The notes beneath the pieces are model-generated. The model had not been told where the DNA came from. It did no database searches and saw only the letters and a program-made list of their open reading frames with translations. Below, in pieces: positions 15,598-22,059 of a stretch of DNA of 37,950 bases. How positions within the stretch are numbered: position 1 is the first letter of the stretch; each line of letters starts with the position of its first letter. A program made the position numbers and the translations under genes. The stretch is from CAYSEQ01 sp964430475 (GTDB lineage: Bacteria; Patescibacteriota; Microgenomatia; UBA8517). Location: NCBI GenBank assembly GCA_964430475.1, contig CAYSEQ010000010.1:1-37950 (forward strand), given 5' to 3'.

Positions 15598-15756
15598 ATT
15601 TNNNNNNNNNNNNNNNNNNNNNNNNNNNNNNNNNNNNNNNNNNNNNNNNNNNNNNNNNNNNNNNNNNNNNNNNNNNNNNNNNNNNNNNNNNNNNNNNNNN
15701 NCTCAACTATTGCCATTCTCTTAAGAGCCTGAGTCTTTGTTGTCTTATCCATATTT
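15547..15756. other. False scaffold gap: 100 N between identical 55-bp ends
   Basis: Positions 15547-15601 and 15702-15756 are identical over 55 bases and are separated by exactly 100 N (15602-15701). The duplicated piece is the 5' end of csoR plus its ATG. As with the gap at 4088-4187, the overlap length equals one assembler k-mer, so the gap should be closed by merging. The csoR promoter region then becomes contiguous. Confidence 0.92.
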
Positions 15757-15789
15757 TTTAAAATCAACAAAACTGAACTTTGTTAACCT

Positions 15790-15842
15790 CTCCCCCCCCG
15801 AGGGGGTATCTTTATTAAATCATCATAAAAAAGGAGTGTCAA
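15790..15842 (-). promoter_or_regulatory. csoR operon promoter and CsoR-type operator
   Basis: On the minus strand TTGACA (15837-15842), 17 bases, then TTTAAT (15814-15819) form a well-spaced sigma70-type promoter. Transcription would start near 15807, inside a GC-rich dyad (ATACCCCCTCGGGGGGGGAG, about 15790-15809) in an otherwise AT-rich spacer. A pseudo-palindromic C-tract/G-tract flanked by A/T is the known form of CsoR operators. The -35 box overlaps the start region of the divergent thioredoxin-like gene, so repressor binding may control both arms. The sequence elements are visible; binding is inferred. Confidence 0.72.
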
Positions 15843-16337
15843 GTGGTAAACTTAACGCTGAAAGAATTCAAGACTTTTGCAAGAAAGTATTGCCTTTTGG
15901 ATTTAAAAAAGCTAACATCTAAACGGATAATGAAGATCAAGGGCCTCTCTATTTTCATTGTACTTTTACTCCCACTTTTATTTGGAGGAATATTCTTAGT
16001 AAATCATTTTAGGAAAAATAGTGACCAAGAAGATATTAAAGAATTGATCCTAAATGAAAACAACCACATCTATTTCTGGAGTAAAGAATGCCCTCACTGC
16101 ACTAATGTTGAGAAATTTTTTGATACTTGGGAACTTAAGGAAGAATTTAAATGGATAAAATATGAAATAACTAACTCAAGGGAGAATTATAACCTCTTCC
16201 TCAAAACAGGTTCAAAATTATGTAATCTTTCTCCTAATCAACTTGGTGTACCGCTACTCATAACTCCTTCACTCAAATGCATTTTGGGTGATGTATCAGT
16301 AATAGACTATCTTAAGAATTTGAAGCCGAAAACTTAA
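15843..16337 (+). CDS. Membrane-anchored thioredoxin-like protein
   Basis: A 164-aa frame from a GTG that has AAGGAG 6-7 bases upstream; an ATG at 15930 would give a 135-aa version starting at the anchor. A transmembrane helix (about 34-53) is followed by a short thioredoxin-like domain with the redox pair ECPHC (Cys83, Cys86) and a cis-proline-like GVPLLIT. The fold suggests an extracytoplasmic thiol-disulfide oxidoreductase. It is the first gene divergent from csoR and precedes a CPxCT membrane protein by 7 bases, which makes that protein's cysteines a plausible substrate (inference). Confidence 0.75.
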   Translation: MVNLTLKEFKTFARKYCLLDLKKLTSKRIMKIKGLSIFIVLLLPLLFGGIFLVNHFRKNSDQEDIKELILNENNHIYFWSKECPHCTNVEKFFDTWELKEEFKWIKYEITNSRENYNLFLKTGSKLCNLSPNQLGVPLLITPSLKCILGDVSVIDYLKNLKPKT

Positions 16338-16344
16338 TTCCAAT

Positions 16345-16872
16345 ATGAAAAAAATAAAGACTGTACTATTCTTCTGCACTCTTTCTTACCTTTTACTGCT
16401 TCACTCTAAAGAAGCCCATGCTGTTTGTCCGGTTTGTACCGTTGCAGTTGGAGCGGGTCTTGGACTTTCGCGCTGGCTAGGAATTGATGACGCTGTTTCC
16501 TCAATCTGGATTGGAGGACTGATACTTTCTTCTTCTTTTTGGCTTATAGACTGGATTGGTAAGAAGAAAAACAAAACCCTAACCCCCAACCACCAACTAC
16601 TAATTACTATCTTGATGTACGCTCTTGTTTTAGTTCCCCTATGGTACTCCAAAATTATCGGCCACCCACTAAACACAATCCTCGGAATCGACAAGATAAT
16701 ATTTGGGACAGGTCTTGGTTCGGTAATGTTTCTATTTGGTGTTTGGTTAGATAAAAGAGTGCGCAAGGTCTATGGGAAACAATTATTCAAATTCCAAAAA
16801 GTTGTCTTTCCCCTTCTCTCTCTTGTCCTAACAAGCCTTATAGTCTATTATTACGGAGGATACCTATACTAA
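16345..16872 (+). CDS. CPxCT-type membrane protein, copy 2
   Basis: This 175-aa paralogue of the protein encoded at 14272-14778 has a signal-like helix ending at AHAVCPVCT (Cys28, Cys31). It then has GAGLGLSRWLGIDDAVSSIWIGG and three further membrane helices. It lies 7 bases after the thioredoxin-like gene. The two copies lie on opposite arms of the CsoR divergon, so both would be copper-induced. They may form a heteromeric membrane complex or serve different metals or oxidants. Family unnamed to my knowledge. Confidence 0.7.
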   Translation: MKKIKTVLFFCTLSYLLLLHSKEAHAVCPVCTVAVGAGLGLSRWLGIDDAVSSIWIGGLILSSSFWLIDWIGKKKNKTLTPNHQLLITILMYALVLVPLWYSKIIGHPLNTILGIDKIIFGTGLGSVMFLFGVWLDKRVRKVYGKQLFKFQKVVFPLLSLVLTSLIVYYYGGYLY

Positions 16873-17043
16873 CTAAAATTCTAATTTCTAAATCCTAAAT
16901 TCTAAATAAATTACACAATTGAGTTAAAAGTTAAAAATTCTGTTTTGAAAATTTGGACTTTGAAATTTTGAGATTGTTTAGAAATTAGAAATTAGAATTT
17001 AGAATTTCTTAACCATCAACCATTAATCATTAATCATTAAAAA
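16873..17043. repeat. AT-rich repeat-like spacer ('attctaaat' family)
   Basis: The spacer contains ATTCTAATTTCTAAATCC near its left end and a partly inverted version (TTTAGAAATTAGAAATTAG...) near its right. A middle segment (about 16945-17008) with 'gaaaatttggactttgaaatttt' style words is closely echoed inside the pth gene at 28665-28725. Fragments of the same word set occur at 9250 and 14779. It looks like a degenerate dispersed element rather than a gene or CRISPR. Confidence 0.5.
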
Positions 17044-17604
17044 ATGGCAAACAAAAAAGACATTCAAAAACTTTTAGAAAAGGTCGAAAAAATCACTGCC
17101 CAAAAGGAACTTGACTTATCCTCCGGCGAGGATCTTTCCATTGGTATTATGAATTTAATCTCAATCGAAGAGCACCTTTTTTATACCTCTCAAAAGACGA
17201 AAGATAAAAAATACCTTAATCTTTTGAATGAAGTAAGAAAAATGCGAACAGAACTTCTCAAAGAAATAATCAAGGACTACGAAGGAGAAGTTTGGTGTAT
17301 TAGCAAACACTTGCTTGCCGCCTCAATACGATTAATGGAAGTGGGAACTAAAGAGCTTAAAAAGGGGAACAAAGAAAAGGCTTGGAACCTTTTTGAAAAA
17401 TCTTATAAACTTTATTCGCTTTTTTGGGGAATAAATCTTGGAGTAGTTAAGCTTTCCGATATCCCTTCCTCCGGAAAGTTTCAAGAAGGTAAAAATGTAC
17501 ATTTTATCGATGAAAAAAACCCTCCTTCCGAGAAAGGCAAAGAGTCTGTTTTTAGTAAACTAGGTACCCTTATCCAGAAAGCTATAGATTGTTGCAGAGA
17601 GTAA
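17044..17604 (+). CDS. Helical protein of unknown function downstream of the copper locus
   Basis: This 186-aa protein is predicted mostly helical, without a signal peptide or membrane segment. Notable features are SIEEHLF, EVWCISKHLLAASIRLME and a C-terminal CC pair in AIDCCRE. The four-helix pattern with Glu-Glu-His and Lys-His residues could hold a metal, but no family is recognised. It follows the second CPxCT gene on the same strand after 171 bases of repeat-like spacer, so co-regulation by copper is possible but not demonstrated. Confidence 0.6.
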   Translation: MANKKDIQKLLEKVEKITAQKELDLSSGEDLSIGIMNLISIEEHLFYTSQKTKDKKYLNLLNEVRKMRTELLKEIIKDYEGEVWCISKHLLAASIRLMEVGTKELKKGNKEKAWNLFEKSYKLYSLFWGINLGVVKLSDIPSSGKFQEGKNVHFIDEKNPPSEKGKESVFSKLGTLIQKAIDCCRE

Positions 17605-17830
17605 AAAATTCTACTTTATTTTTTAGCATTTCTTGATACTCAAATATCCGGAGTACCCACGGTATTATACTTAATATCGACTATAAACTTAATTATATAA
17701 AACTAAACAACCCCTCCTTTCCTCCCACCTCGCCCGAAAGCGGAAGCGAAAAGGACGATTTCAAGTTTTTAGCGGGCGATAGCCCGCAAGTAAAATCATA
17801 ACTGATTTTACTCTTTGGCGGCAAATTCTT
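17605..17830. other. Convergent spacer with two strong hairpins
   Basis: Between convergent genes lies a locally GC-richer stretch with two adjacent perfect hairpins. GCGGGC-GATA-GCCCGC spans 17772-17787, and AGTAAAATCA-TAAC-TGATTTTACT spans 17789-17812. A distal TCGCCCG at 17730 could alternatively pair with CGGGCGA at 17773-17779. No long T-tract follows on either strand, so they are not textbook terminators. They could be a bidirectional terminator, a mobile repeat or a small RNA. Confidence 0.5.
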
Positions 17831-18574
17831 TTAAAATAATTTCCTTGAGTCCTCACCTAATCTTCTTAAATATTCATTTACATAAAAATAATCCGGTTCG
17901 CTTTTGGTAGCTCTGGTCCTTATTTCAAAATTTGGATCTTGAGGATTATTTTTATCGAAAAGTATAAGTCCTATACCAAATCTTGAACAAAGAGACTCAA
18001 TCCTTCCGATATCTCGTTCTGCTTCATTTGGAACAACGAGATAAACTTTATGACTGAAAAGTTTATATGAGCACGCTTGGCCAAAAGCAGTAACAAGCTG
18101 GTTAGTATCAATTTTTATTTCTGCACTTATAATTTCAATCGGTGGTCGTATTGGATCGGTTTCTGAAAACTTATATACTCCCAGAACATCAGGCGTGCCC
18201 CATCTATCACCAAATTTATTTCCTCCTAATGGTATTGCTTTTGTACATTCTCCCAAGTCTTTAACTAAATAGTCGGCAAATGAATTATAAAAAACAGTTT
18301 CATTTATCCCTTTAATGGTTCTTTCTACTTCTTTTAATTTTGTCTCTGTACCTTCTTTTAGATATTTCTTTAAGACAAAAATGCCTCTTTCCGGTTTTCC
18401 TATTTCGCTAATTTTTTTATCCAAATCCCAAATTGTGCCATGAATTGTGTTTTCTGGTACTTCAGGTAATTGGTTTTTAATCTCGCGAAATAAGTCAGAA
18501 TACCTAATTCCGTTGGGTCGATTTTCTAAAATCTCCAGTGCTTTTTTAATTATTTTTTCTCGTTGTGTGGGCAT
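17831..18574 (-). CDS. Winged-helix plus PD-(D/E)xK-type nuclease-like protein
   Basis: This 247-aa protein has an N-terminal winged-helix domain (about 1-70; KIIKKALEILENRPNGIRYSDLFREI). A C-terminal domain contains WGTPDVLGVYKF followed by ISAEIKIDTNQL, a fit to the D...ExK core of restriction-endonuclease-like nucleases. The GQACSYKLFSHKVYLVVP segment also suits a PD-(D/E)xK fold. It is the last gene of a minus-strand group that includes a DNA methylase fragment, so a restriction role is likely. No specific enzyme can be named; it might also be a regulatory nuclease-like protein. Confidence 0.6.
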   Translation of the reverse strand: MPTQREKIIKKALEILENRPNGIRYSDLFREIKNQLPEVPENTIHGTIWDLDKKISEIGKPERGIFVLKKYLKEGTETKLKEVERTIKGINETVFYNSFADYLVKDLGECTKAIPLGGNKFGDRWGTPDVLGVYKFSETDPIRPPIEIISAEIKIDTNQLVTAFGQACSYKLFSHKVYLVVPNEAERDIGRIESLCSRFGIGLILFDKNNPQDPNFEIRTRATKSEPDYFYVNEYLRRLGEDSRKLF

Positions 18575-18576
18575 AT

Positions 18577-18909
18577 TTATTTATATCTTTTCCATTCCAC
18601 TCTTCCCGGACGTTCAATGGTTTTACCATCTGGCTTTTTGGCTAAAATTAAATACTTAAAGCCTCGCAAGAAGAAATTGAATTTTTGGGCACGATAATGC
18701 CAGATTCTGGTGTTAGAGCTTTGGTTTCTTCTAGCTACGCAAATTATATCAATTGGCTCAAACCCTACCTTATCTATTAACATTTGATAAATTTTAAATC
18801 CAACAGGGGTAAATTTTCTTTTTACCCATTGATCGCCAATCAGCCAACCCATTGCCTTTCCCGGTTTCAAAGTTCTGTATATCTCTCGTGCTACCTTTTC
18901 TCTATTATT
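18577..18909 (-). pseudogene. Truncated DNA methyltransferase (C-terminal fragment)
   Basis: The open frame reads YRTLKPGKAMGWLIGDQW..., then DIICVARRNQSSNTRIWHYR and KFNFFLRGFKYLILAKKP. These are the C-terminal motifs of N4/N6-type DNA methylases (LKPGG-like turn, core strands, IW-H segment). The catalytic and AdoMet motifs upstream are missing: the frame is closed by TGA at 18910-18912, and the zinc-protein gene occupies the preceding sequence. Only an internal ATG at 18870 or a TTG nearby could start translation. This is most likely a relic of a restriction-modification system. Confidence 0.65.
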
Positions 18910-19124
18910 TCAAAATTATTTACTCCCCAAGCTTGACATTTCGGACAACCGATGGGTTCCCCAATTTCTGCATCTCCCTTGTCTTCAATCCATTTTGGTG
19001 TTACGCCCAAATAATTCGGTTCTTCTTCATTGGAAGCAAGACAATAACCATAATCATTAAACTGAAATATTAATTCTTTGCCTTGATAACCACAATTTTT
19101 ACATTTATATTTTGTTCTGATCAT
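18891..19124 (-). CDS. Small zinc-ribbon protein
   Basis: This 77-aa protein has two Cys pairs, CKNCGYQG near the N-terminus and GCPKCQAWG near the C-terminus, separated by about 45 residues: a classical zinc ribbon. Acidic and aromatic residues fill the middle. Its ATG overlaps the stop of the EVE-domain gene by 4 bases, and its 3' end overlaps the decayed methylase frame. No function is assigned; zinc-ribbon partners are common beside restriction or nuclease genes. Confidence 0.6.
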   Translation of the reverse strand: MIRTKYKCKNCGYQGKELIFQFNDYGYCLASNEEEPNYLGVTPKWIEDKGDAEIGEPIGCPKCQAWGVNNFEIIEKR

Positions 19125-20092
19125 ATTTCGGTTAACAAAATGTCATTTTTATTTTTGTCCACTGTATATTTTAATAACCTTACAGTTTTTTCTTCTATAA
19201 GATTTCTTTTATCTCGGTATCTTAAAACCTGCTCATCAAAATCGTATCCCACCAAAATACTTTGCACCATCTCTGGATCTCCGTCAGCTAACTTTCTTAT
19301 CAACCAATTTTCGTATCTAATAATTTGTTTCAAGTTTTCTTCCGTGACTTTATCCGTTTTTAACTCAATGCAAGTAAATTTATGAAGAATTTCAACGGAA
19401 TCAATTGGTGTTACATGGGTTAAAAATAGATCCATCACTTTATTAAAAGAAGTGGGGATATAATTTAAGAAGTCCTTATAATCTCCAACTAGATTCTTTA
19501 ACCTCCCTTCAGCGAATGATTTCATAAACCACGCATTAAGAAATCCTTCATACTTTATCCGTCCTCTCGCATCGCATTCTAAAGAAAGAGGAATATTTTT
19601 ATAAGATTTTGGCTTATATAGAGAGTTTGATTCTTCTGCTGGAATAAAGATAGGGTTATTTCTTAATAATAGGCGGATAACCTCCTTCCCTTCTTCGGTT
19701 GTAATTATATACTGATTTTTCTTTGTTAATGAACCCAAATCAAAAGTCCAAATTTTACCCTTATCCCTTAAATCCAAGATATCACTTAATGCGACTGATT
19801 TAGGAAATTTTCTGACAGTCGGTTCGAAACAAAAACGAAAAGGGTAGATTTGGTTGCTACTTTTCCAAATAGGAGTTTGGTCATAGAACGGTTCTGCCGT
19901 AACTCTCCATAAACCATAAATTCCTTTATTTTTAACATAGAAAAATATAAAATCTCCCGGCTTAATTGCAAGAGTGCAAGATATAACCTCTGAATTTAGT
20001 TTTTCTGACGAGGACTCCACACCGCCATAGACACCCCTATCTATGCAAGTTTGAAAATTTTCCTGTCCAACTAAGAGAATATGATAACTCAT
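19121..20092 (-). CDS. EVE-domain protein with NucS/DUF91-like nuclease domain
   Basis: The N-terminal EVE/PUA-like domain (MSYHILLVGQENFQTC through YPFRFCFEP, with PGDFIFFYVKNKGIYGLW) belongs to a fold that reads modified bases. The C-terminal domain contains FTCIELKTDKVTEENLKQII followed by RYENWL, the E-x-K and helix of NucS/DUF91-type PD-(D/E)xK nucleases. Together they suggest a modification-dependent (type IV-like) restriction enzyme. I chose the ATG at 20092, where the EVE domain begins and which lies 19 bases after the preceding stop; the frame is open to an ATG at 20158, overlapping the upstream ORF. Neither has a strong ribosome site. Confidence 0.68.
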   Translation of the reverse strand: MSYHILLVGQENFQTCIDRGVYGGVESSSEKLNSEVISCTLAIKPGDFIFFYVKNKGIYGLWRVTAEPFYDQTPIWKSSNQIYPFRFCFEPTVRKFPKSVALSDILDLRDKGKIWTFDLGSLTKKNQYIITTEEGKEVIRLLLRNNPIFIPAEESNSLYKPKSYKNIPLSLECDARGRIKYEGFLNAWFMKSFAEGRLKNLVGDYKDFLNYIPTSFNKVMDLFLTHVTPIDSVEILHKFTCIELKTDKVTEENLKQIIRYENWLIRKLADGDPEMVQSILVGYDFDEQVLRYRDKRNLIEEKTVRLLKYTVDKNKNDILLTEI

Positions 20093-20111
20093 AGTTTGAT
20101 TAATAACATGA

Positions 20112-20306
20112 CTACTTTTCCAGATTTTTACCCTTGAAGGCGCGCCAAGATTGCTCATGGTCCTTGTTTGGGGTTGGTGATTTTAACCAATCCTTTTTAT
20201 GTAATTCTTTTGCTTCTCGCAATAATTGAGAAATATAGCGAAAAGCCTCCGCGCCATAGCGCGCCTTTTTCTTCTCATAAAGTTTTATTAGGTCTTCGAA
20301 TTTCAT
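20112..20306 (-). CDS. Small basic protein, possibly a truncated restriction-enzyme N-terminus
   Basis: This 64-aa protein is rich in Lys, Glu and aromatics (MKFEDLIKLYEKKKARYGAE, then AFRYISQLLREAKELHKKDW) and ends with DHEQSWRAFKGKNLEK. The last part resembles the beginning of a nuclease domain in some restriction enzymes, where the chain would continue for several hundred residues; here a TAG stops it. It is either a short accessory protein or a relic whose remainder was replaced by the EVE-domain gene. The resemblance is from memory and weak. Confidence 0.45.
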   Translation of the reverse strand: MKFEDLIKLYEKKKARYGAEAFRYISQLLREAKELHKKDWLKSPTPNKDHEQSWRAFKGKNLEK

Positions 20307-20312
20307 ATATTT

Positions 20313-20519
20313 TTAATTATCTCTCAATCTTTCTTCGCATTCCCTACAAATATAATTTCCTTGTGGAAATGGTTTATTGTTATATTTTTTTATTTTGTAG
20401 TTATCTAAATCTACAACTCTATTGATAAATAACCCAATTCCCAACTTTACGCTTTTTCCGCATTCGTTACAAATTTCAGAATTCGGTTTTGATTGTATTT
20501 GATTTTTTATACTTTGCAT
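20313..20519 (-). CDS. Small zinc-finger protein
   Basis: This 68-aa protein has CNECGKS near residue 17 and YICRECEERLRDN at the C-terminus, a two-CxxC zinc-ribbon layout. It ends six bases before the 64-aa gene, on the same strand, and is the first gene of the restriction/defence-like group. No specific family is recognised. Confidence 0.55.
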   Translation of the reverse strand: MQSIKNQIQSKPNSEICNECGKSVKLGIGLFINRVVDLDNYKIKKYNNKPFPQGNYICRECEERLRDN

Positions 20520-20523
20520 AGTT

Positions 20524-20640
20524 TTATCTTATTAACTCCTCAATATTAACCCCTAACGCCTCAGTAATTTTAGCCATTACCAGAACAGAAGGTTTTTTAA
20601 TAACTCCACTTGAATATAATAATATCAGAAATATAAAGAG
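20524..20640 (-). pseudogene. Relic of an XRE-type helix-turn-helix regulator
   Basis: The minus-strand frame ending at 20524 reads SSGVIKKPSVLVMAKITEAL followed by GVNIEELIR, the last two helices of a Cro/CI (XRE) DNA-binding domain. Upstream the frame turns into an implausible hydrophobic string (FVFILFIFLILL), while an adjacent frame reads ISDIIIFKW, suggesting a frameshift. No start codon fits. It lies at the head of the restriction-like group and may be its former control protein. Confidence 0.5.
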
Positions 20641-20754
20641 GATAAACACAAAGTTCTCTTCTAGTCTTACACTTTGACGAAGAAATTCAGGTTCTGGTAG
20701 GCAGAGAGAGAAACCTCAAGAGACAAAAAATTCAATTTCGCACCGTTCCGCGGC

Positions 20755-20800
20755 TGGCGAGCCCTCGCACCTGCCTGCTGACGAAGCAGGGAGGGTGAGC
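20755..20800. repeat. GC-rich inverted repeat before tRNA-Ser
   Basis: In an AT-rich spacer this short GC-rich patch contains the perfect hairpin CCTGCT-GACGA-AGCAGG (20774-20790), extendable through CACC/GGTG with a bulge. A CCGCGG and GGCTGGCGAGCC-type dyad lie just upstream. Its composition stands out from the flanks, like a small palindromic mobile repeat. No coding content is seen from 20641 to 20823. Confidence 0.45.
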
Positions 20801-20823
20801 TAGCAACCTCTTTTTCCAACAGG

Positions 20824-20912
20824 TGGAAGAGGTGGAATTCGTACCCACGCTAAGGAAAAGTCCTTACAAAGATTTTCAAGACCTTTGCCCTAGAACGCCC
20901 AGCCACCTCGCC
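20824..20912 (-). tRNA. tRNA-Ser (anticodon UGA), poorly paired acceptor stem
   Basis: The minus strand shows a class II tRNA. The D arm is short, and anticodon stem AAGGT/ATCTT surrounds CTTGAAA (anticodon UGA). A long variable arm (TAAGGA/TCCTTA) and T stem GTGGG/TCCAC follow. The acceptor halves GGCGAGG and CTCTTCC contain two mismatches and two G-U pairs, the T loop is TACGAAT instead of TTCGAAT, and the discriminator is A rather than the usual G. It may be a functional but divergent tRNA or a decaying copy. CCA is not encoded (CCT follows). Confidence 0.75.
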
Positions 20913-20981
20913 AAATCTAAATTGTTATACCAATTTTTGCTTCTTGATACCTGTAATGCTTTAAACTAATCTTTTAAAGTT

Positions 20982-21476
20982 ATGGACTTTTATATCTTTC
21001 GACATTCAGAGACCTATTTTAGTAAAAATAAAATCCCTTATGGTAAAGACTTTGAAGCAGCAGAAATCATACCCGAGGGTATTCCTGCTACTCAAAAACT
21101 TGCAAAATACCTTTCTACCCAAAAAATCGACGTCTTCTATACTTCCCCACTTAAAAGATGCGTGCAAACCGCACAAATAATCCAAAAGAAACTTAAAAAA
21201 GGGTTCACTAAAGACACTCGAATCAGCGAGGAAATGATAGACTATGGGAAAGAGACATTCGAAGATGTTGTAGAAAGAGTCAAAGACTTCTTAGATGATA
21301 TTAAAAGTAAAAAATACTCAAAAGTTGCTATATGTACCCACGGATGGATAATCTCAACGCTTATAGCTTTGATTACAAAAGGAAAGGTAGAACCCAAAGA
21401 TCTTAAGGAGTTCCCAAATTGTGGGGTTTTGATTCAGATCGTAAACGGAAAAGTCACCAGAAAAGATTTCAACTAA
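20982..21476 (+). CDS. Histidine phosphatase family protein (phosphoglycerate mutase-like)
   Basis: This 164-aa protein has the N-terminal catalytic motif FRHSET (the RHG-type His), followed by YTSPLKRCVQTAQII, a glutamate-containing middle (EEMIDYGKETFEDVVERV) and the second catalytic His in ICTHGWII. The length matches the small single-domain phosphatase branch rather than glycolytic mutases. It probably hydrolyses a phosphate ester; the substrate is unknown. It is alone on the plus strand and converges with the dsbB-like gene six bases downstream. Confidence 0.87.
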   Translation: MDFYIFRHSETYFSKNKIPYGKDFEAAEIIPEGIPATQKLAKYLSTQKIDVFYTSPLKRCVQTAQIIQKKLKKGFTKDTRISEEMIDYGKETFEDVVERVKDFLDDIKSKKYSKVAICTHGWIISTLIALITKGKVEPKDLKEFPNCGVLIQIVNGKVTRKDFN

Positions 21477-21482
21477 ACTCAA

Positions 21483-22058
21483 TTATCCTCTTTTTCTGTC
21501 TTTCAAAAAATTCGTATTCTTTGAAAAATAAGCAAATAAACTCACAAGAGTGAATGCACTAAAACTCATCCAAGGAATAGTAATGTAGCCAAAATAGGTG
21601 AAAAATCTCTCACTACAGGAAACTGAAAATCCAACTGCTGAGCAGGGAATTAGAGGGTTTCCGCTAATTTGAAAATAATAATGATAAATTGCTATTAGAC
21701 CGCCAATTAAAGAAAGGGGTAAGACTATCCTCCAAATCTCTTCTAACCTATTACGAATTGAGATTTCTAAAATGATAGGTAAGGGATACATAAAGATTCT
21801 TTGAAACCAACAAAGTTTACAAGGCTCAAAGTGTACAACCTCTGAAAAATATAAAGAACCCAGAGCCGCAGTCAAAGAAACAACGAGAGCAAAAACCAGT
21901 GCCTTTTTTCTAAGAAAAACTAATATCGGCTTTAAGAAATCTTTCTTAATTATTTTCTCAAGTAAGAAAAAGAAAATAAGTATCAAAAGGGCAATGTTTG
22001 AAAATAAGGTTAAAAGACTCAAAAAAGGAATTACTATCTGAGGTTGCATCAAAGGCAT
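21483..22058 (-). CDS. DsbB-like disulfide oxidoreductase
   Basis: This 191-aa membrane protein has five hydrophobic segments. The quinone-side redox pair is PCKLC (Cys80, Cys83), and a second pair lies in an outer loop (IPCSAVGFSVSC). This is the DsbB/BdbC layout: electrons pass from DsbA-type proteins to membrane quinone. One N-terminal helix precedes the usual four-helix core. It starts one base after the stop of the DsbA-like gene and is surely its operon partner. Confidence 0.88.
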   Translation of the reverse strand: MPLMQPQIVIPFLSLLTLFSNIALLILIFFFLLEKIIKKDFLKPILVFLRKKALVFALVVSLTAALGSLYFSEVVHFEPCKLCWFQRIFMYPLPIILEISIRNRLEEIWRIVLPLSLIGGLIAIYHYYFQISGNPLIPCSAVGFSVSCSERFFTYFGYITIPWMSFSAFTLVSLFAYFSKNTNFLKDRKRG

Positions 22059-22059
22059 C

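Noticed and set aside
15552..15770. A second, N-terminally extended csoR start upstream of the second gap copy
   Set aside because: It is the duplicated contig end; the upstream extension uses TTG codons without a ribosome site, while the internal ATG matches the family.
16873..17043. CRISPR-like array of AT-rich repeats
   Set aside because: Repeat units are degenerate, irregularly spaced and partly inverted, with no spacers and no cas genes nearby.
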